Origin: Burkholderiales bacterium
Lineage (GTDB): Bacteria; Pseudomonadota; Gammaproteobacteria; Burkholderiales; Burkholderiaceae_C
Direction: 5' to 3'
DNA length: 32,062 nt
Assembly (NCBI GenBank): GCA_018971105.1
Contig: JAGWVB010000016.1
Location: 1-32,062, forward strand
The notes beneath the pieces are model-generated. The model was not told where the DNA came from, did not search any database, and saw nothing but the letters and a program-made list of their open reading frames with translations. Positions 22,723-31,106 of this stretch are shown piece by piece; the stretch's first letter is position 1, and every line of letters begins with the position of its first letter. The translations under genes and the position numbers were made by a program.

Positions 22723-23430
22723 CTATTGACGGGCCAGCTGCTGCAGGCCGGGCAGGTCGATCACGACGATGCCGCCGTACTCGCTGCGCACCAGGCCGGC
22801 ATCCTTGAAGCGCATCAGGGCGCTGTTGCAACTCTGGCGCGACACGGCTGCGAGGTTGGCGAGCTCCTCCTGCGACAACTGCAGATGGCGTTCGCCGCGA
22901 GGGTTCAGCAGCGGATGCACCATGCCCACGAGCGCACGGGCCACCTGGCTCTCGGTATCCAGCAGGCCCTGCGCCGCGAAGCTGCCCATGAACCAGTGAA
23001 GTCGCTCGTTCAGTTGGTTCAGCAGAAAGTTGTTGAACGCAGGGCTTTGCTGTCGCAACCAGTCGAAAGTGTCGAGCGGGATCGTCGCGACGCGGCTGTG
23101 GCGCAAGGCGATGAGGTCCGACTGGCGCGGCGCGTTGCGGATCAGCGTGCCCTCGCCGAACCAGCTGCCCACGGATTGCCCGCCGAGGGTCACGCTACGC
23201 CCGTCGCGCGCGGTGATCGACCACTTGACCAGGCCCTCGAGGACGCCGAACCAGGCATGCTGCCGCTCGCCATGGTGGCCCAACGACTCGCCCAGCGCGA
23301 TGGCGCGCTCCGAGGCATCGGCGCGCACCTGCTTTCTTGCCGGCTCGTCGAGCCGGGTGAACCACGCCGACTGCGCGAGCAGCTCATCGAGGCTGAGCGA
23401 CGTGGGGCGGGCGCGTTGCGCTCGAGGCAT
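22723..23430 (-). CDS. Crp/Fnr-family transcriptional regulator
   Basis: The 235-residue protein has a cyclic-nucleotide-binding-like beta barrel (about residues 20-140, with HAWFGVLEGLVKWSITARDGRSVTLGGQSVGSWFGEGTLI) and a C-terminal helix-turn-helix (LQLSQEELANLAAVSRQSCNSALMRFKDAGLVRSEYGGIVVIDLPGL). No Fnr-type cysteine cluster is present and the cAMP-binding arginine block is not evident, so it probably senses another ligand. Start ATG 23430 is supported by caggaga upstream. It is divergent from the thioesterase gene and faces the BKACE genes; shared CAGGGTAAAC elements on both sides suggest it controls both units. Confidence 0.9.
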   Translation of the reverse strand: MPRAQRARPTSLSLDELLAQSAWFTRLDEPARKQVRADASERAIALGESLGHHGERQHAWFGVLEGLVKWSITARDGRSVTLGGQSVGSWFGEGTLIRNAPRQSDLIALRHSRVATIPLDTFDWLRQQSPAFNNFLLNQLNERLHWFMGSFAAQGLLDTESQVARALVGMVHPLLNPRGERHLQLSQEELANLAAVSRQSCNSALMRFKDAGLVRSEYGGIVVIDLPGLQQLARQ

Positions 23431-23481
23431 CTCGGTCTCCTGAATCGCGACGCTCAAGCCTTGGCGCGAGTCACTGGGGGC

Positions 23482-23497
23482 CCAGGGTAAACCCTGG
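23482..23497. promoter_or_regulatory. Palindromic operator in the regulator-thioesterase gap
   Basis: CCAGGGTAAACCCTGG is a perfect 7-bp inverted repeat around AA. It lies midway between the divergent regulator (start 23430) and thioesterase (start 23578). The same left half recurs at 22659-22668, which supports a shared binding protein. Confidence 0.65.
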
Positions 23498-23577
23498 TCT
23501 CGACTGTCGGTGCGTCGACTGCGGCCGCGCGCGCGGCGCAGAAGAATGATCGCTGTCGGCACATCAGCTTAAACCCC

Positions 23578-24036
23578 ATGAGCAAGACCATCGTCTACGG
23601 CGTCGACGTGCAGTTCGGCGACTGCGATCCCGCGGGCATCGTCTTCTTCCCCAACTACTCGCGCTGGATGGATGCCGCTTCGCACCAATATTTCGTGGCT
23701 TGCGGTCTGCCCCCGTGGCGCGAGATGGCCCAACTGCCGGGCTGCATCGGCGCGCCCTTGCTGGAGATCCACACGCGCTTCCACGCCGCGGTGACCTATG
23801 GCGAACGGATCGACTTCGCCACCTGCATCGAGGAATGGCGCGGCAAGGTCTTCATCCAGCGCCACCGCGTCACGCGGGGCGACGCGCTGATCTGTGAAGG
23901 CCGGGAAACACGGGCGCTGTGCGTGCTCGACGGCGGCGGCAAGCTCAAGGCCGTGCCGGTACCCGATTTCATCCGTTCTGCGTGCGAAGGATCGCCGCAA
24001 GTCCCATTCGCCTTCGACGAGGACGGTTCCCGATGA
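23578..24036 (+). CDS. Acyl-CoA thioesterase, 4-hydroxybenzoyl-CoA thioesterase family
   Basis: The 152-residue hotdog-fold protein carries the 4HBT signature VQFGDCDPAGIVFFPNYSRWMDAASHQYF with the catalytic Asp in DCDPAG. It also has LLEIHTRFHAAVTYGERIDFATCIEEWRGKVFIQRHRV. Members release CoA from aromatic or other short acyl-CoAs. Its closest relatives by motif act on hydroxybenzoyl- or benzoyl-type substrates rather than the betainyl-CoA thioesterase of carnitine catabolism, so a direct role downstream of BKACE is uncertain. The stop overlaps the start of a truncated SDR (ATGATGA), showing that an operon once continued here. Confidence 0.88.
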   Translation: MSKTIVYGVDVQFGDCDPAGIVFFPNYSRWMDAASHQYFVACGLPPWREMAQLPGCIGAPLLEIHTRFHAAVTYGERIDFATCIEEWRGKVFIQRHRVTRGDALICEGRETRALCVLDGGGKLKAVPVPDFIRSACEGSPQVPFAFDEDGSR

Positions 24037-24200
24037 TGCCGAGCGAGCGCCGACGGGTCCTGGTCTCGGCGGGCGCAGGCGGCATCGGCCGCGACATCGC
24101 GACGGCCTGTCCCGCGGCCTGGGCAGGAATCCAGTCCTGCGAGCAATGGTCACCGAACGGTCACCGGAGCCTCGATTTGCTGCGATGCGCAGTCGCTTGA
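24033..24200 (+). pseudogene. Truncated SDR N-terminus beside the tRNA
   Basis: A 55-codon frame starts with RRVLVSAGAGGIGRDIATAC, the strand-turn-helix of an SDR nucleotide-binding motif (compare ITAGAGGIGLAIA in the intact SDR at 17211). After about 25 residues the similarity stops (PAAWAGIQSCEQW...) and the frame ends at 24200, 35 bases from tRNA-Pro. The missing 220 residues and the position suggest the gene was cut by a deletion or integration event at the tRNA. Confidence 0.7.
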
Positions 24201-24234
24201 CGACCTTGAATGCGCTCTAAGTTATTGATTTCAT

Positions 24235-24311
<77 letters not shown>

Positions 24312-24319
24312 AGCGCTCG

Positions 24320-24325
24320 ATTGTA
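24320..24325 (-). promoter_or_regulatory. Candidate -10 box of the tRNA-Pro gene
   Basis: TACAAT on the minus strand, eight bases before the tRNA 5' end, fits a sigma-70 -10 box. The best -35 candidate (CTGAAG, 24350-24345) is weak and 19 bases away. Confidence 0.45.
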
Positions 24326-24346
24326 CGGTTCGCGGCGCCGCGCCCT

Positions 24347-24847
24347 TCAGGCCGGCGCCGGCAATTGCAGCCGCTGCGCGACCCCCAGGCATTCCCGGAT
24401 ATGCTGCTCGCAGACATAGCGCAGCGCGGTGTAGGTCAGCAGCGCCGACACGGCCTGCCCCGCCACGGGGACGAACTTGGCCGCCTGCTGCGCCGTCAGC
24501 CGCACACCGACCAAGCGCATCAGGCGCAGCACCAGCCGATGTGTCACGACCTTGCCGACGAGGACGCCGCCGCCGGCGCTGATCGCCCGGTAGACGACGA
24601 CGCGGCGATCCGGCGCAAGACGTTCGATCTGCGCCGGCGTGAGGCCGAATTCGCGGCTGATCTCGGGCAGCAGCTGCATCAGCAGGCCGATGTCGGTCGC
24701 CCAGTCGAGACCCGGCACCGGCACCACGGCGACGCCGGCCGCGAACAGCGCGCGCGACCGGACGCGGCGCCGGCAGCGCGCGGCCACGGCCTGCAGGTCG
24801 TCGACTGCGGACGGTGCGTCGAGGATCTCGATCGTCGCGGCTGTCAC
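24347..24847 (-). CDS. DUF697/EcsC-like small membrane-associated protein
   Basis: The 166-residue protein starts at GTG 24847, preceded by ggagag. An ATG further upstream (24877) would add MCCLTPESRP, which looks less natural. Two hydrophobic, glycine-rich stretches stand out: ALFAAGVAVVPVPGLDWATDIGLLMQLLPEISREFGL (about 31-67) and KFVPVAGQAVSALLTYTALRYV (about 124-145). Between them is AISAGGGVLVGKVVTHRLVLRLMRLVGV. The pattern VPVPGLD...DIxLLxQLLxEIxREFGL resembles DUF697 proteins, whose role is unknown. It is read toward the tRNA-Pro gene and ends 35 bases before it. Confidence 0.65.
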   Translation of the reverse strand: MTAATIEILDAPSAVDDLQAVAARCRRRVRSRALFAAGVAVVPVPGLDWATDIGLLMQLLPEISREFGLTPAQIERLAPDRRVVVYRAISAGGGVLVGKVVTHRLVLRLMRLVGVRLTAQQAAKFVPVAGQAVSALLTYTALRYVCEQHIRECLGVAQRLQLPAPA

Positions 24848-24965
24848 AGGGCGGCTCTCCGGGGTAAGGCAACACAACGCGGGCCGCCGCAGCCGGTTGA
24901 CACGCCGCGCGAACCGGCAGCCTCCGGTCGATCGAACGAGCGCCCGGCTCGCCTACGATAGCGCG

Positions 24966-25880
24966 ATGACGAGCGGCGCGCCCCCATCGAGCGACCCGGT
25001 GGCACCGGGCCGGGCCATCGTCGCCGCCTGCCTGGGAGCGACCTGGTTCCTCTGGGGCTCGACCTACCTGGCGATCAAATGGGCGCTCACCAGCCTGCCG
25101 CCGCTGTTCCAGATGGGCAGCCGCTTCATCGCCGCCGGGCTCATCGTCGGCGCCTGGGCGCACTGGCGCGGCGCGCGCTGGCCGTCGCGGCGCGAGTGGG
25201 TCAGCGCCGCCTGGCTCGGCGCATTGATGCTCGCCGGCGGCTATGGCGGCACGGCCTGGGCCGAGGTCACGGTCGGCTCGGGCCTGGTGGTCGCCTTCAT
25301 CGCCGTCACGCCGGCGCTCGTGGCCGTGGCGCAATGGCCCTATGGCGTGCGCCCGACGGCGCTCGAGGCGGCCGGCATCGTGCTCGGACTCGCCGGGGTG
25401 CTGCTGCTCGTGCGCGGCCAGGGATTCGCGGCCTCGCCGGTCGGCCTGGGCGCGATGGTGCTCGCCTGCACCACCTGGGCCCTGGGCAGCGTGTGGTCGC
25501 TGCGCGGCCTGCCCGGCGGGCGCGATCTGGCACTGGCCCCGGGTGCGGCCGGCTATGCGAGCCAGATGCTGGTCGGCGGCGCGATGCTGCTGCTGGGGTC
25601 GCTCGTCGCAGGCGAGCACCCGCGCTGGCCGCCCGACGCGCGCGCGCTCGCCTGCTGGGCCTACCTCGTCGTCGCCGGTTCGCTGCTCGGCTTCCTCGCC
25701 TATATGGAGCTGCTGCGGCGCACGAGCATGACGCTGGCGTCGAGCTACACCTTCGTCAACCCGGTGATCGCGCTGCTGCTGGGCGTGGGGCTGGGCGGCG
25801 AGCAGGTGAGCCGCCTCGAATGGTCCGCCGCCGGCGTCGTGCTGCTGGGCGTGGTGCTCCTGCTGGGTCGCCGGCGCTGA
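24966..25880 (+). CDS. EamA/DMT-family transporter (YedA/RhaT-like)
   Basis: The 304-residue protein has ten hydrophobic segments in two EamA repeats. The first opens with [37 protein letters not shown], which is the N-terminal signature of the drug/metabolite transporter superfamily (WGSxYLAIKxAL...P...RF). The second ends with [43 protein letters not shown], matching the typical last two segments. Such proteins usually export amino acids or small metabolites; no specific substrate can be read. It starts 118 bases from the divergent DUF697-like gene. Confidence 0.9.
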   Translation: MTSGAPPSSDPVAPGRAIVAACLGATWFLWGSTYLAIKWALTSLPPLFQMGSRFIAAGLIVGAWAHWRGARWPSRREWVSAAWLGALMLAGGYGGTAWAEVTVGSGLVVAFIAVTPALVAVAQWPYGVRPTALEAAGIVLGLAGVLLLVRGQGFAASPVGLGAMVLACTTWALGSVWSLRGLPGGRDLALAPGAAGYASQMLVGGAMLLLGSLVAGEHPRWPPDARALACWAYLVVAGSLLGFLAYMELLRRTSMTLASSYTFVNPVIALLLGVGLGGEQVSRLEWSAAGVVLLGVVLLLGRRR

Positions 25881-25977
25881 GCGCCGCCGCCGCGGCGCCG
25901 GTGCTCCGAGCGGGGCCGCCGTCCGGCGGCAGGTCCGGCGCGACCGGGTTACGATCCTGTCACAAGATGAGCGCCGC

Positions 25978-27090
25978 ATGACCCAGATCGCCTACGACTA
26001 CACCCGGCCCGATGCCCAGGGCCGCAGCTGCACCGCCCGCGCCTGGGCCCAGGTGCCGCCGGCGCTCAGCGGCGACGAGCGCGCCGCCGCGATGGCGCGC
26101 GCCGCCGCGCTGCTCGCGTCCGAGGGCGCGGTGCTGGTCGCGCATTACTACGTCGACGGCGATATCCAGGACCTGGCGCTGGCCAGCGGCGGCATCGTCG
26201 CCGATTCGCTCGAGATGGCGCGCTTCGGCCGCGATCACCCGGCCCGCACGCTCGTCGTCGCCGGCGTGCGCTTCATGGGCGAGACCGCCAAGATCCTGAG
26301 CCCGCACAAGCGCGTGCTGATGCCCGATCTCGACGCCACCTGCTCGCTCGACCTGGGCTGCCCGGCCGATGATTTCGCCGCCTTCTGCGACGCCCACCCG
26401 GCGCATCAGGTCGTCGTCTACGCCAACACCAGCGCGGCGGTGAAGGCGCGTGCGCACTGGATGGTGACGAGTTCCTGCGCCCTGGCCATCGTCGCCCACC
26501 TGAAGGCGCAGGGCCATGCGGTGCTGTGGGCGCCCGACCGCCACCTGGGCCGCTACATCCAGGAGCAGACCGGCGCCGAGATGCTGCTGTGGGACGGCGC
26601 CTGCATCGTCCACGACGAGTTCAAGGGGCTCGAGCTCGAACTGCTCAAGCGCGAACACCCGGGGGCGCAGATCCTCGTGCACCCGGAATCGCCGCGCAGC
26701 GTGGTCGAGCAGGCCGATGTCGTCGGCAGCACCTCGCAGCTGCTCGACGCCGTCGTGCGCGGCAGCGCGCCGGCCTACATTGTCGCCACCGACAACGGCA
26801 TCCTGCATCGCATGCGCCAGCTCGCGCCCGGCAAGACGCTGATCGAGGCGCCGACCGCCGGCACGAGCGCGACGTGCAAGAGCTGCGCCCACTGCCCCTG
26901 GATGGCCATGAACGCGCTGCAGGGGATCGTCGCCTGCCTGGAACAGGGGCGCGGCGAGATCCGCGTCGACGAAGCGGTGCGCAGCCGGGCCCAGGTCTGC
27001 ATCGACCGCATGCTGGACTTCGTGCGCCGCCACCCCGAGAGCCTGGTGCGGCCGCAGCGCGGATTCGTGCCGAAGATCGGCGCCGCGTAA
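25978..27090 (+). CDS. nadA: Quinolinate synthase NadA
   Basis: The 370-residue enzyme condenses iminoaspartate with dihydroxyacetone phosphate to give quinolinate in NAD synthesis. Signatures are [15 protein letters not shown] near residue 54, [97 protein letters not shown], and the C-terminal [16 protein letters not shown]. Cysteines from the first, second and last blocks are placed to hold the single [4Fe-4S] cluster. The partner nadB is about 2.3 kb downstream on the opposite strand. No nadC is visible in the window. Confidence 0.97.
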   Translation: MTQIAYDYTRPDAQGRSCTARAWAQVPPALSGDERAAAMARAAALLASEGAVLVAHYYVDGDIQDLALASGGIVADSLEMARFGRDHPARTLVVAGVRFMGETAKILSPHKRVLMPDLDATCSLDLGCPADDFAAFCDAHPAHQVVVYANTSAAVKARAHWMVTSSCALAIVAHLKAQGHAVLWAPDRHLGRYIQEQTGAEMLLWDGACIVHDEFKGLELELLKREHPGAQILVHPESPRSVVEQADVVGSTSQLLDAVVRGSAPAYIVATDNGILHRMRQLAPGKTLIEAPTAGTSATCKSCAHCPWMAMNALQGIVACLEQGRGEIRVDEAVRSRAQVCIDRMLDFVRRHPESLVRPQRGFVPKIGAA

Positions 27091-27197
27091 GAATTTGTTC
27101 GCTCGCGCGGGCCAGGAAATGCGACCATCGGGTTTGAGTCTGATCCCGTCGTGGCCGATATCCGCGACGTACCCCGCGATGGGGTGAAGGACCCGCC

Positions 27198-27512
27198 ATG
27201 CCCGCCACCCAGCCCGCTGCCATCGGCACCGATTTCAGTTCGGTGCGCAACCACAACGAGCGCGCCGTCTACGAACTGGTGCAGCAACTCGCCGAACGCT
27301 ACCCGGGCATCAGCCACAACGCCGAACTGCTGGCCGATGTCGCCTGCGTGGCGCTGAACCGGCTGCCGCCGCGCTACATCCGGCACGAGGTCGATTTCGT
27401 GTTCTACCTGAGCGAACGCGAGCGCAGCGAGAGCGAGCGCCACCTCTACGACGCCGTCGACTACGCCTTCGGCTTCGTGCAGGCGCGAACCGCCATGCGA
27501 GCCCGTGCCTGA
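27198..27512 (+). CDS. ComFB-family protein (possible c-di-GMP receptor)
   Basis: The 104-residue protein reads SSVRNHNERAVYELVQQLAERYPGISHNAELLADVACVALNRLPPRYIRHEVDFVFYLSERERSE. This matches the late-competence ComFB family, including the LADVACVALNRLPPRYIRHxVD block. ComFB proteins were named in Bacillus and have more recently been described as cyclic dinucleotide receptors, as I recall it. The start ATG 27198 follows gaaggac. Its last eight bases overlap the start of a diguanylate cyclase gene, so a maker and a likely binder of c-di-GMP share one message. Confidence 0.85.
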   Translation: MPATQPAAIGTDFSSVRNHNERAVYELVQQLAERYPGISHNAELLADVACVALNRLPPRYIRHEVDFVFYLSERERSESERHLYDAVDYAFGFVQARTAMRARA

Positions 27513-29367
27513 AGACCGAGCCGACGCGCCGGATTGCGGCAGCCTGCCGCCGCTCGGTCCCGAGCAGCCGGCGCTGGCGCGCCTGCTCGCCGACCCCGGC
27601 GTCGACACCGCCGAGCTCGTCGCCGCGGCCTGGGAGCTCTGCTACCTCGACGCCGTCGCCGCGCGCGAGATCGGCCGCGCGCTGATCGAACGCGGCGGCG
27701 CGGCGCTGGCCGACGGCTGGTTCCATGTTGCGCTGGGCGAAGTGCGCTTTGGCGACGCCGTGATCGCCGCCGACGCGACCAAGCGTGCGCGCCAGGCCTA
27801 TCGCGAGGCCGGCGACGCCCGCGGCGTCGCGATGTGCGACGAGATCCGCGGCATCGAACTGCGCCGCGCCGGCGACCTCGCCGGATCGGCGGCGCTGCAG
27901 GCGGCGCTGGACGCGCAGCAGGCGTGCGAGCGCGACCCGCTGCATGCCTACCTTGCGCACAACTCGCGCGCGATCACCTGCAAGCACCTCGGGCTCAGCG
28001 ACGCCGCGCTCGAGCATTTCTATGCCGCCAGCGACGCCGCGCTGCGCACCGGCTGGGCCGGCCCGCGCATCACGGCCGCCTGCAACCTGGGCGGCTATCA
28101 CCAGACCCTGTTCAACCTCGACGATGCCCGCCAGCTGAGCGAGGAGGCGCTGGCGGCCGCGCGCCAGGTCGGCGCGCGCCAGGCGGTGGGCGTGTCAGCC
28201 AAGAACCTCATCATCGTCTACTACGCCGCGGGCGATTTCGTCCAGGCGCGGGCGATGGCCGAATTCATGCTCAGCCATCCCGACGAATTGTTGCCGGGCG
28301 AGTTGCAGCGCTCGGCGCTCCAGCTCGCGATGGGCCATCTCGCCGTGGGCGAGATCGACGCCGCGATGGGCCGCCTCGAAGGCGGCGCCGTGAAGGAGCT
28401 CGGCCAGAGCGACGGCCAGACGCAGTGGACCTGGCTCACCGCGCGCTGCCTGATGGCGCGCGGCGACGCGCAGGCGGCGCGGCGCATCGCCGAGACGACG
28501 CTGGCCGCGCGCCAGCACAACCGTCTCGAGGATGAACCCTACGACCTGATGCAGCTCTACAGCGTGCTCGCCGACGCCTGCGAGGCCGGCGGCGACGCCG
28601 CGGCCGCGCTGCGCCACATGCGCGGGATGCACGCCGTCTACGAAAAGCTGGTCGGCCGCAGCGCGCGCGCGCGCTTCATCGCGATCCAGGTCAGCCACCA
28701 CCTGGCCGAGGTGCAGCGCGAGCGCGACCTGGCGCTGGATTCGCGCCGCTCGGCCGAGGACGACCGCATGCGGCTCGTGCAGCTCAACCGCGCGCTGCAG
28801 GCGCAGATCGCCGAGACCGAGATGCTGCACGCCAAGCTGCGCGAGCAGGCGCTGCGCGATCCGCTGACCGGGCTGCACAACCGGCGCTACCTGTTCGAGA
28901 TCGGCCCCGGCCTGATCGAGCTGGCGCGGCGCCAGGGCGGCCAGCTCTGCGTCGTGCTGATGGACCTGGACCATTTCAAGCTGCTCAACGACACCTACGG
29001 CCATCAGGCCGGCGACCTCGTGCTGCAGCGCTTCTCGGGCCTGCTGACGCAGATCCTGCGCCGCAGCGATGTCGTGTGCCGCCACGGCGGCGAGGAATTC
29101 GTCGCCGTCATGCCCGACATCGACGGCGACGGCGCGCAGCAGGTCATCAACCGCCTGCTCGAGTCGTTCCACGACTTGCAACTCGAGATCGGCCGCCGCC
29201 GCCTGCCGCGCGGCGCGTTCTCGGCCGGCATCGCGCAGTTCCCGCGCCACGGCAACACGCTCGAGCAGCTGCTGATGCGCGCCGACCGCGGCCTCTACGC
29301 GGCCAAGAACCATGGCCGGGCGCGCGTCGAGATGGCACCGCGCACCGGCTTCGGCACCCTCACCTGA
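27505..29367 (+). CDS. Diguanylate cyclase with N-terminal TPR-like repeats
   Basis: The 620-residue protein starts at GTG 27505 inside the ComFB gene. Residues about 30-390 are helical pairs rich in Ala with TPR-like spacing (for example ARQAYREAGDARGVAMCDEIRGIELRRAGDL and GVSAKNLIIVYYAAGDFVQARAMAEFML). A coiled linker (about 400-445) leads to the GGDEF domain: RDPLTGLHNRRYLFE, MDLDHFKLLNDTYGHQAGD, and active site GGEEF at 528-532. An inhibitory-site motif RxxD (Arg519-Asp522) lies five residues before it, so the enzyme should be active and product-inhibited. There is no signal peptide or membrane segment: it is cytosolic and probably controlled through protein contacts of the TPR part. Confidence 0.92.
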   Translation: MPEDRADAPDCGSLPPLGPEQPALARLLADPGVDTAELVAAAWELCYLDAVAAREIGRALIERGGAALADGWFHVALGEVRFGDAVIAADATKRARQAYREAGDARGVAMCDEIRGIELRRAGDLAGSAALQAALDAQQACERDPLHAYLAHNSRAITCKHLGLSDAALEHFYAASDAALRTGWAGPRITAACNLGGYHQTLFNLDDARQLSEEALAAARQVGARQAVGVSAKNLIIVYYAAGDFVQARAMAEFMLSHPDELLPGELQRSALQLAMGHLAVGEIDAAMGRLEGGAVKELGQSDGQTQWTWLTARCLMARGDAQAARRIAETTLAARQHNRLEDEPYDLMQLYSVLADACEAGGDAAAALRHMRGMHAVYEKLVGRSARARFIAIQVSHHLAEVQRERDLALDSRRSAEDDRMRLVQLNRALQAQIAETEMLHAKLREQALRDPLTGLHNRRYLFEIGPGLIELARRQGGQLCVVLMDLDHFKLLNDTYGHQAGDLVLQRFSGLLTQILRRSDVVCRHGGEEFVAVMPDIDGDGAQQVINRLLESFHDLQLEIGRRRLPRGAFSAGIAQFPRHGNTLEQLLMRADRGLYAAKNHGRARVEMAPRTGFGTLT

Positions 29368-29368
29368 A

Positions 29369-29398
29369 GCCGGCTGCGCTCAGTTGCTGCGCGCCGGC
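29369..29398. terminator. Hairpin between convergent cyclase and nadB genes
   Basis: GCCGGC-t-GCGC pairs with GCGC-GCCGGC around a nine-base loop, with one bulged base. It starts two bases after the cyclase stop and covers the end of nadB, so it could end transcription from both sides. No T-run is present. Confidence 0.4.
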
Positions 29399-31008
29399 CG
29401 CGTCAGCACGGTCGGGAAGCTGACCGGCAGCGTGTCCGGGAAATCGCGGCTGTAGTGCAGGCCGCGGCTCTCGTGGCGGCGCAACGCCGAGCGCACGATC
29501 AGCTCGGCGCAGCAGACCAGGTTGCGCAGCTCGAGCAGGTCGCGGTTGACGCGGAAATTGGCGTAGTACTCGTCGATCTCGCTGCGCAGCAGCTTGATGC
29601 GGTGCAGCGCGCGCTCGAGCCGCTTGGTCGTGCGCACGATGCCGACGTAGTTCCACATCAGCAGCCGCAGCTCGTCCCAGTTGTGCGCGATCACGACCTG
29701 CTCGTCGGCATCCTCGACCTGGCTCTCGTCCCAGATCGGCAGCCGCGGCGGCTCGCCCGGACCCTGCGCCAGGATGCGCTCGGCGCAGGTGCGGCCGAGG
29801 ACGACGCATTCGAGCAGCGAATTGCTCGCCAGCCGGTTCGCGCCGTGCAGCCCGGTGTAGGTCGTCTCGCCGACCGCGTACAGCCCCGGCAGGTCGGTGC
29901 GGCCGTCGAGATCGGTGACGACGCCGCCGCAGGTGTAATGCGCCGCCGGCACGACCGGGATCGGCTGGCGCGCGATGTCGATGCCCAGCGCCAGGCAGCG
30001 CGCGTGGATGGTCGGGAAATGCGACTTCAGGAAGGCCTCGCCGAGGTGGCGCGCGTCGAGCCAGACATGGTCCAGGCCATGCTTCTTCATCTCGAAGTCG
30101 ATCGCGCGCGCGACGATGTCGCGCGGCGCCAGCTCCAGCCGCGCGTCGTGCGCGGCCATGAAGCGCGCGCCGCCCGCATCGCCGGGGCCGGTACTGGGCA
30201 GCGTCAGGTAGCCGCCCTCGCCGCGCAGCGCCTCGGTGATGAGGAAGCTGCGCTCGAGCGGGTGGTACAGGCAGGTCGGATGGAACTGGATGAACTCCAT
30301 GTTGCCGACCCGGCAGCCGGCGCGCCAGGCCATCGCGATGCCGTCGCCGGTCGCGGTGTCGGGATTGGTCGTGTAGCGGTAGACCTTGCCGGCGCCGCCG
30401 GTGGCGAGCACGACGGCGGTGGCGGCCAGCGTCTGCACGCGCCCGCTGTCGATGTCCAGCGCGTAGACGCCGTAGCAGCGCGGCGCCTCCTTGCGCTTGA
30501 GGTGGCGCGAGGTCACGAGGTCGACCGCCATCCAGCGCTGGCGCAGGCTGATGTTGGGGTGCGCCAGCGCGCGCGCCAGCAGCGCCTCGTGGATCGCGCG
30601 CCCGGTGGCGTCGGCGGCGTGGGCGATGCGGCGCACCGCGTGCCCGCCCTCGCGCGTCAGGTGCAGTCCCAGCGGGCCGTCGGGATCGGCCGAGAAGGGC
30701 ACGCCGCAGTCGACCAGCCACTGGATCGCGCGCTGGCTGTTCTCGGCGATGAAGCGCGCCGTGTGCTCGTCGACGATGCCGGCGCCGGCCTCCTGGGTGT
30801 CGCGCACATGCGAGGCGATGCTGTCGTCCTCGCCCAGCACGCCGACGATGCCGCCCTGCGCCCAGGACGTCGCGCTCTCGTGGAGTTCGCGCTTCGCCAG
30901 CACGATGACCGGGAGCCGATCGGCGAGTTGCAGCGCCACCGCCAGGCCCCCGAGCCCGGCGCCGACGACGACGACGGGCGCTGGCGCGGGGTTGAGCTGC
31001 TGATTCAT
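29380..31008 (-). CDS. nadB: L-aspartate oxidase NadB
   Basis: This 542-residue flavoenzyme oxidises L-aspartate to iminoaspartate, the substrate of NadA. It starts PVVVVGAGLGGLAVALQLAD (FAD-binding), then SATSWAQGGIVGVLGEDDS, EGGHAVRRIAHAADATGRAI, TAVVLATGGAGKVYRYTTNPDTATGDGIAMAWRAGC, MEFIQFHPTCLYHP, LITEALRGEGG, HYTCGGVVTDLDGRTDLPGLYAVGETTYTGLHGANRLASNSLLECVV and a C-terminal helical domain. All family blocks are in order and the length is normal. The ATG at 31008 is chosen because it directly precedes the FAD motif. It converges with the cyclase gene (12 bases between stops). Confidence 0.97.
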   Translation of the reverse strand: MNQQLNPAPAPVVVVGAGLGGLAVALQLADRLPVIVLAKRELHESATSWAQGGIVGVLGEDDSIASHVRDTQEAGAGIVDEHTARFIAENSQRAIQWLVDCGVPFSADPDGPLGLHLTREGGHAVRRIAHAADATGRAIHEALLARALAHPNISLRQRWMAVDLVTSRHLKRKEAPRCYGVYALDIDSGRVQTLAATAVVLATGGAGKVYRYTTNPDTATGDGIAMAWRAGCRVGNMEFIQFHPTCLYHPLERSFLITEALRGEGGYLTLPSTGPGDAGGARFMAAHDARLELAPRDIVARAIDFEMKKHGLDHVWLDARHLGEAFLKSHFPTIHARCLALGIDIARQPIPVVPAAHYTCGGVVTDLDGRTDLPGLYAVGETTYTGLHGANRLASNSLLECVVLGRTCAERILAQGPGEPPRLPIWDESQVEDADEQVVIAHNWDELRLLMWNYVGIVRTTKRLERALHRIKLLRSEIDEYYANFRVNRDLLELRNLVCCAELIVRSALRRHESRGLHYSRDFPDTLPVSFPTVLTRPARSN

Positions 31009-31054
31009 GTCCGGGATGGTGCGATCGTGGTGCCTTCGAGGCATTCTACGGACA

Positions 31055-31067
31055 GCCGGGACCCGGC
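31055..31067. repeat. Short inverted repeat between nadB and the right-edge gene
   Basis: GCCGGG-A-CCCGGC, a perfect 6-bp inverted repeat in the 98-base divergent gap. TAGAAT on the minus strand (31048-31043) and TATCAT on the plus strand (31094-31099) are possible -10 boxes. In DNA this rich in G and C the repeat could be chance. Confidence 0.35.
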
Positions 31068-31106
31068 CGGCAGGCGCGCCCGCGCCAGCGCGCCTATCAT
31101 CCAAGG

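Noticed and set aside
25927-25952. A third exact GTAACC, on the minus strand upstream of nadA
   Set aside because: With a 16-base spacer the -10 position does not read CGAA or CGTC, and the direction points away from nadA.
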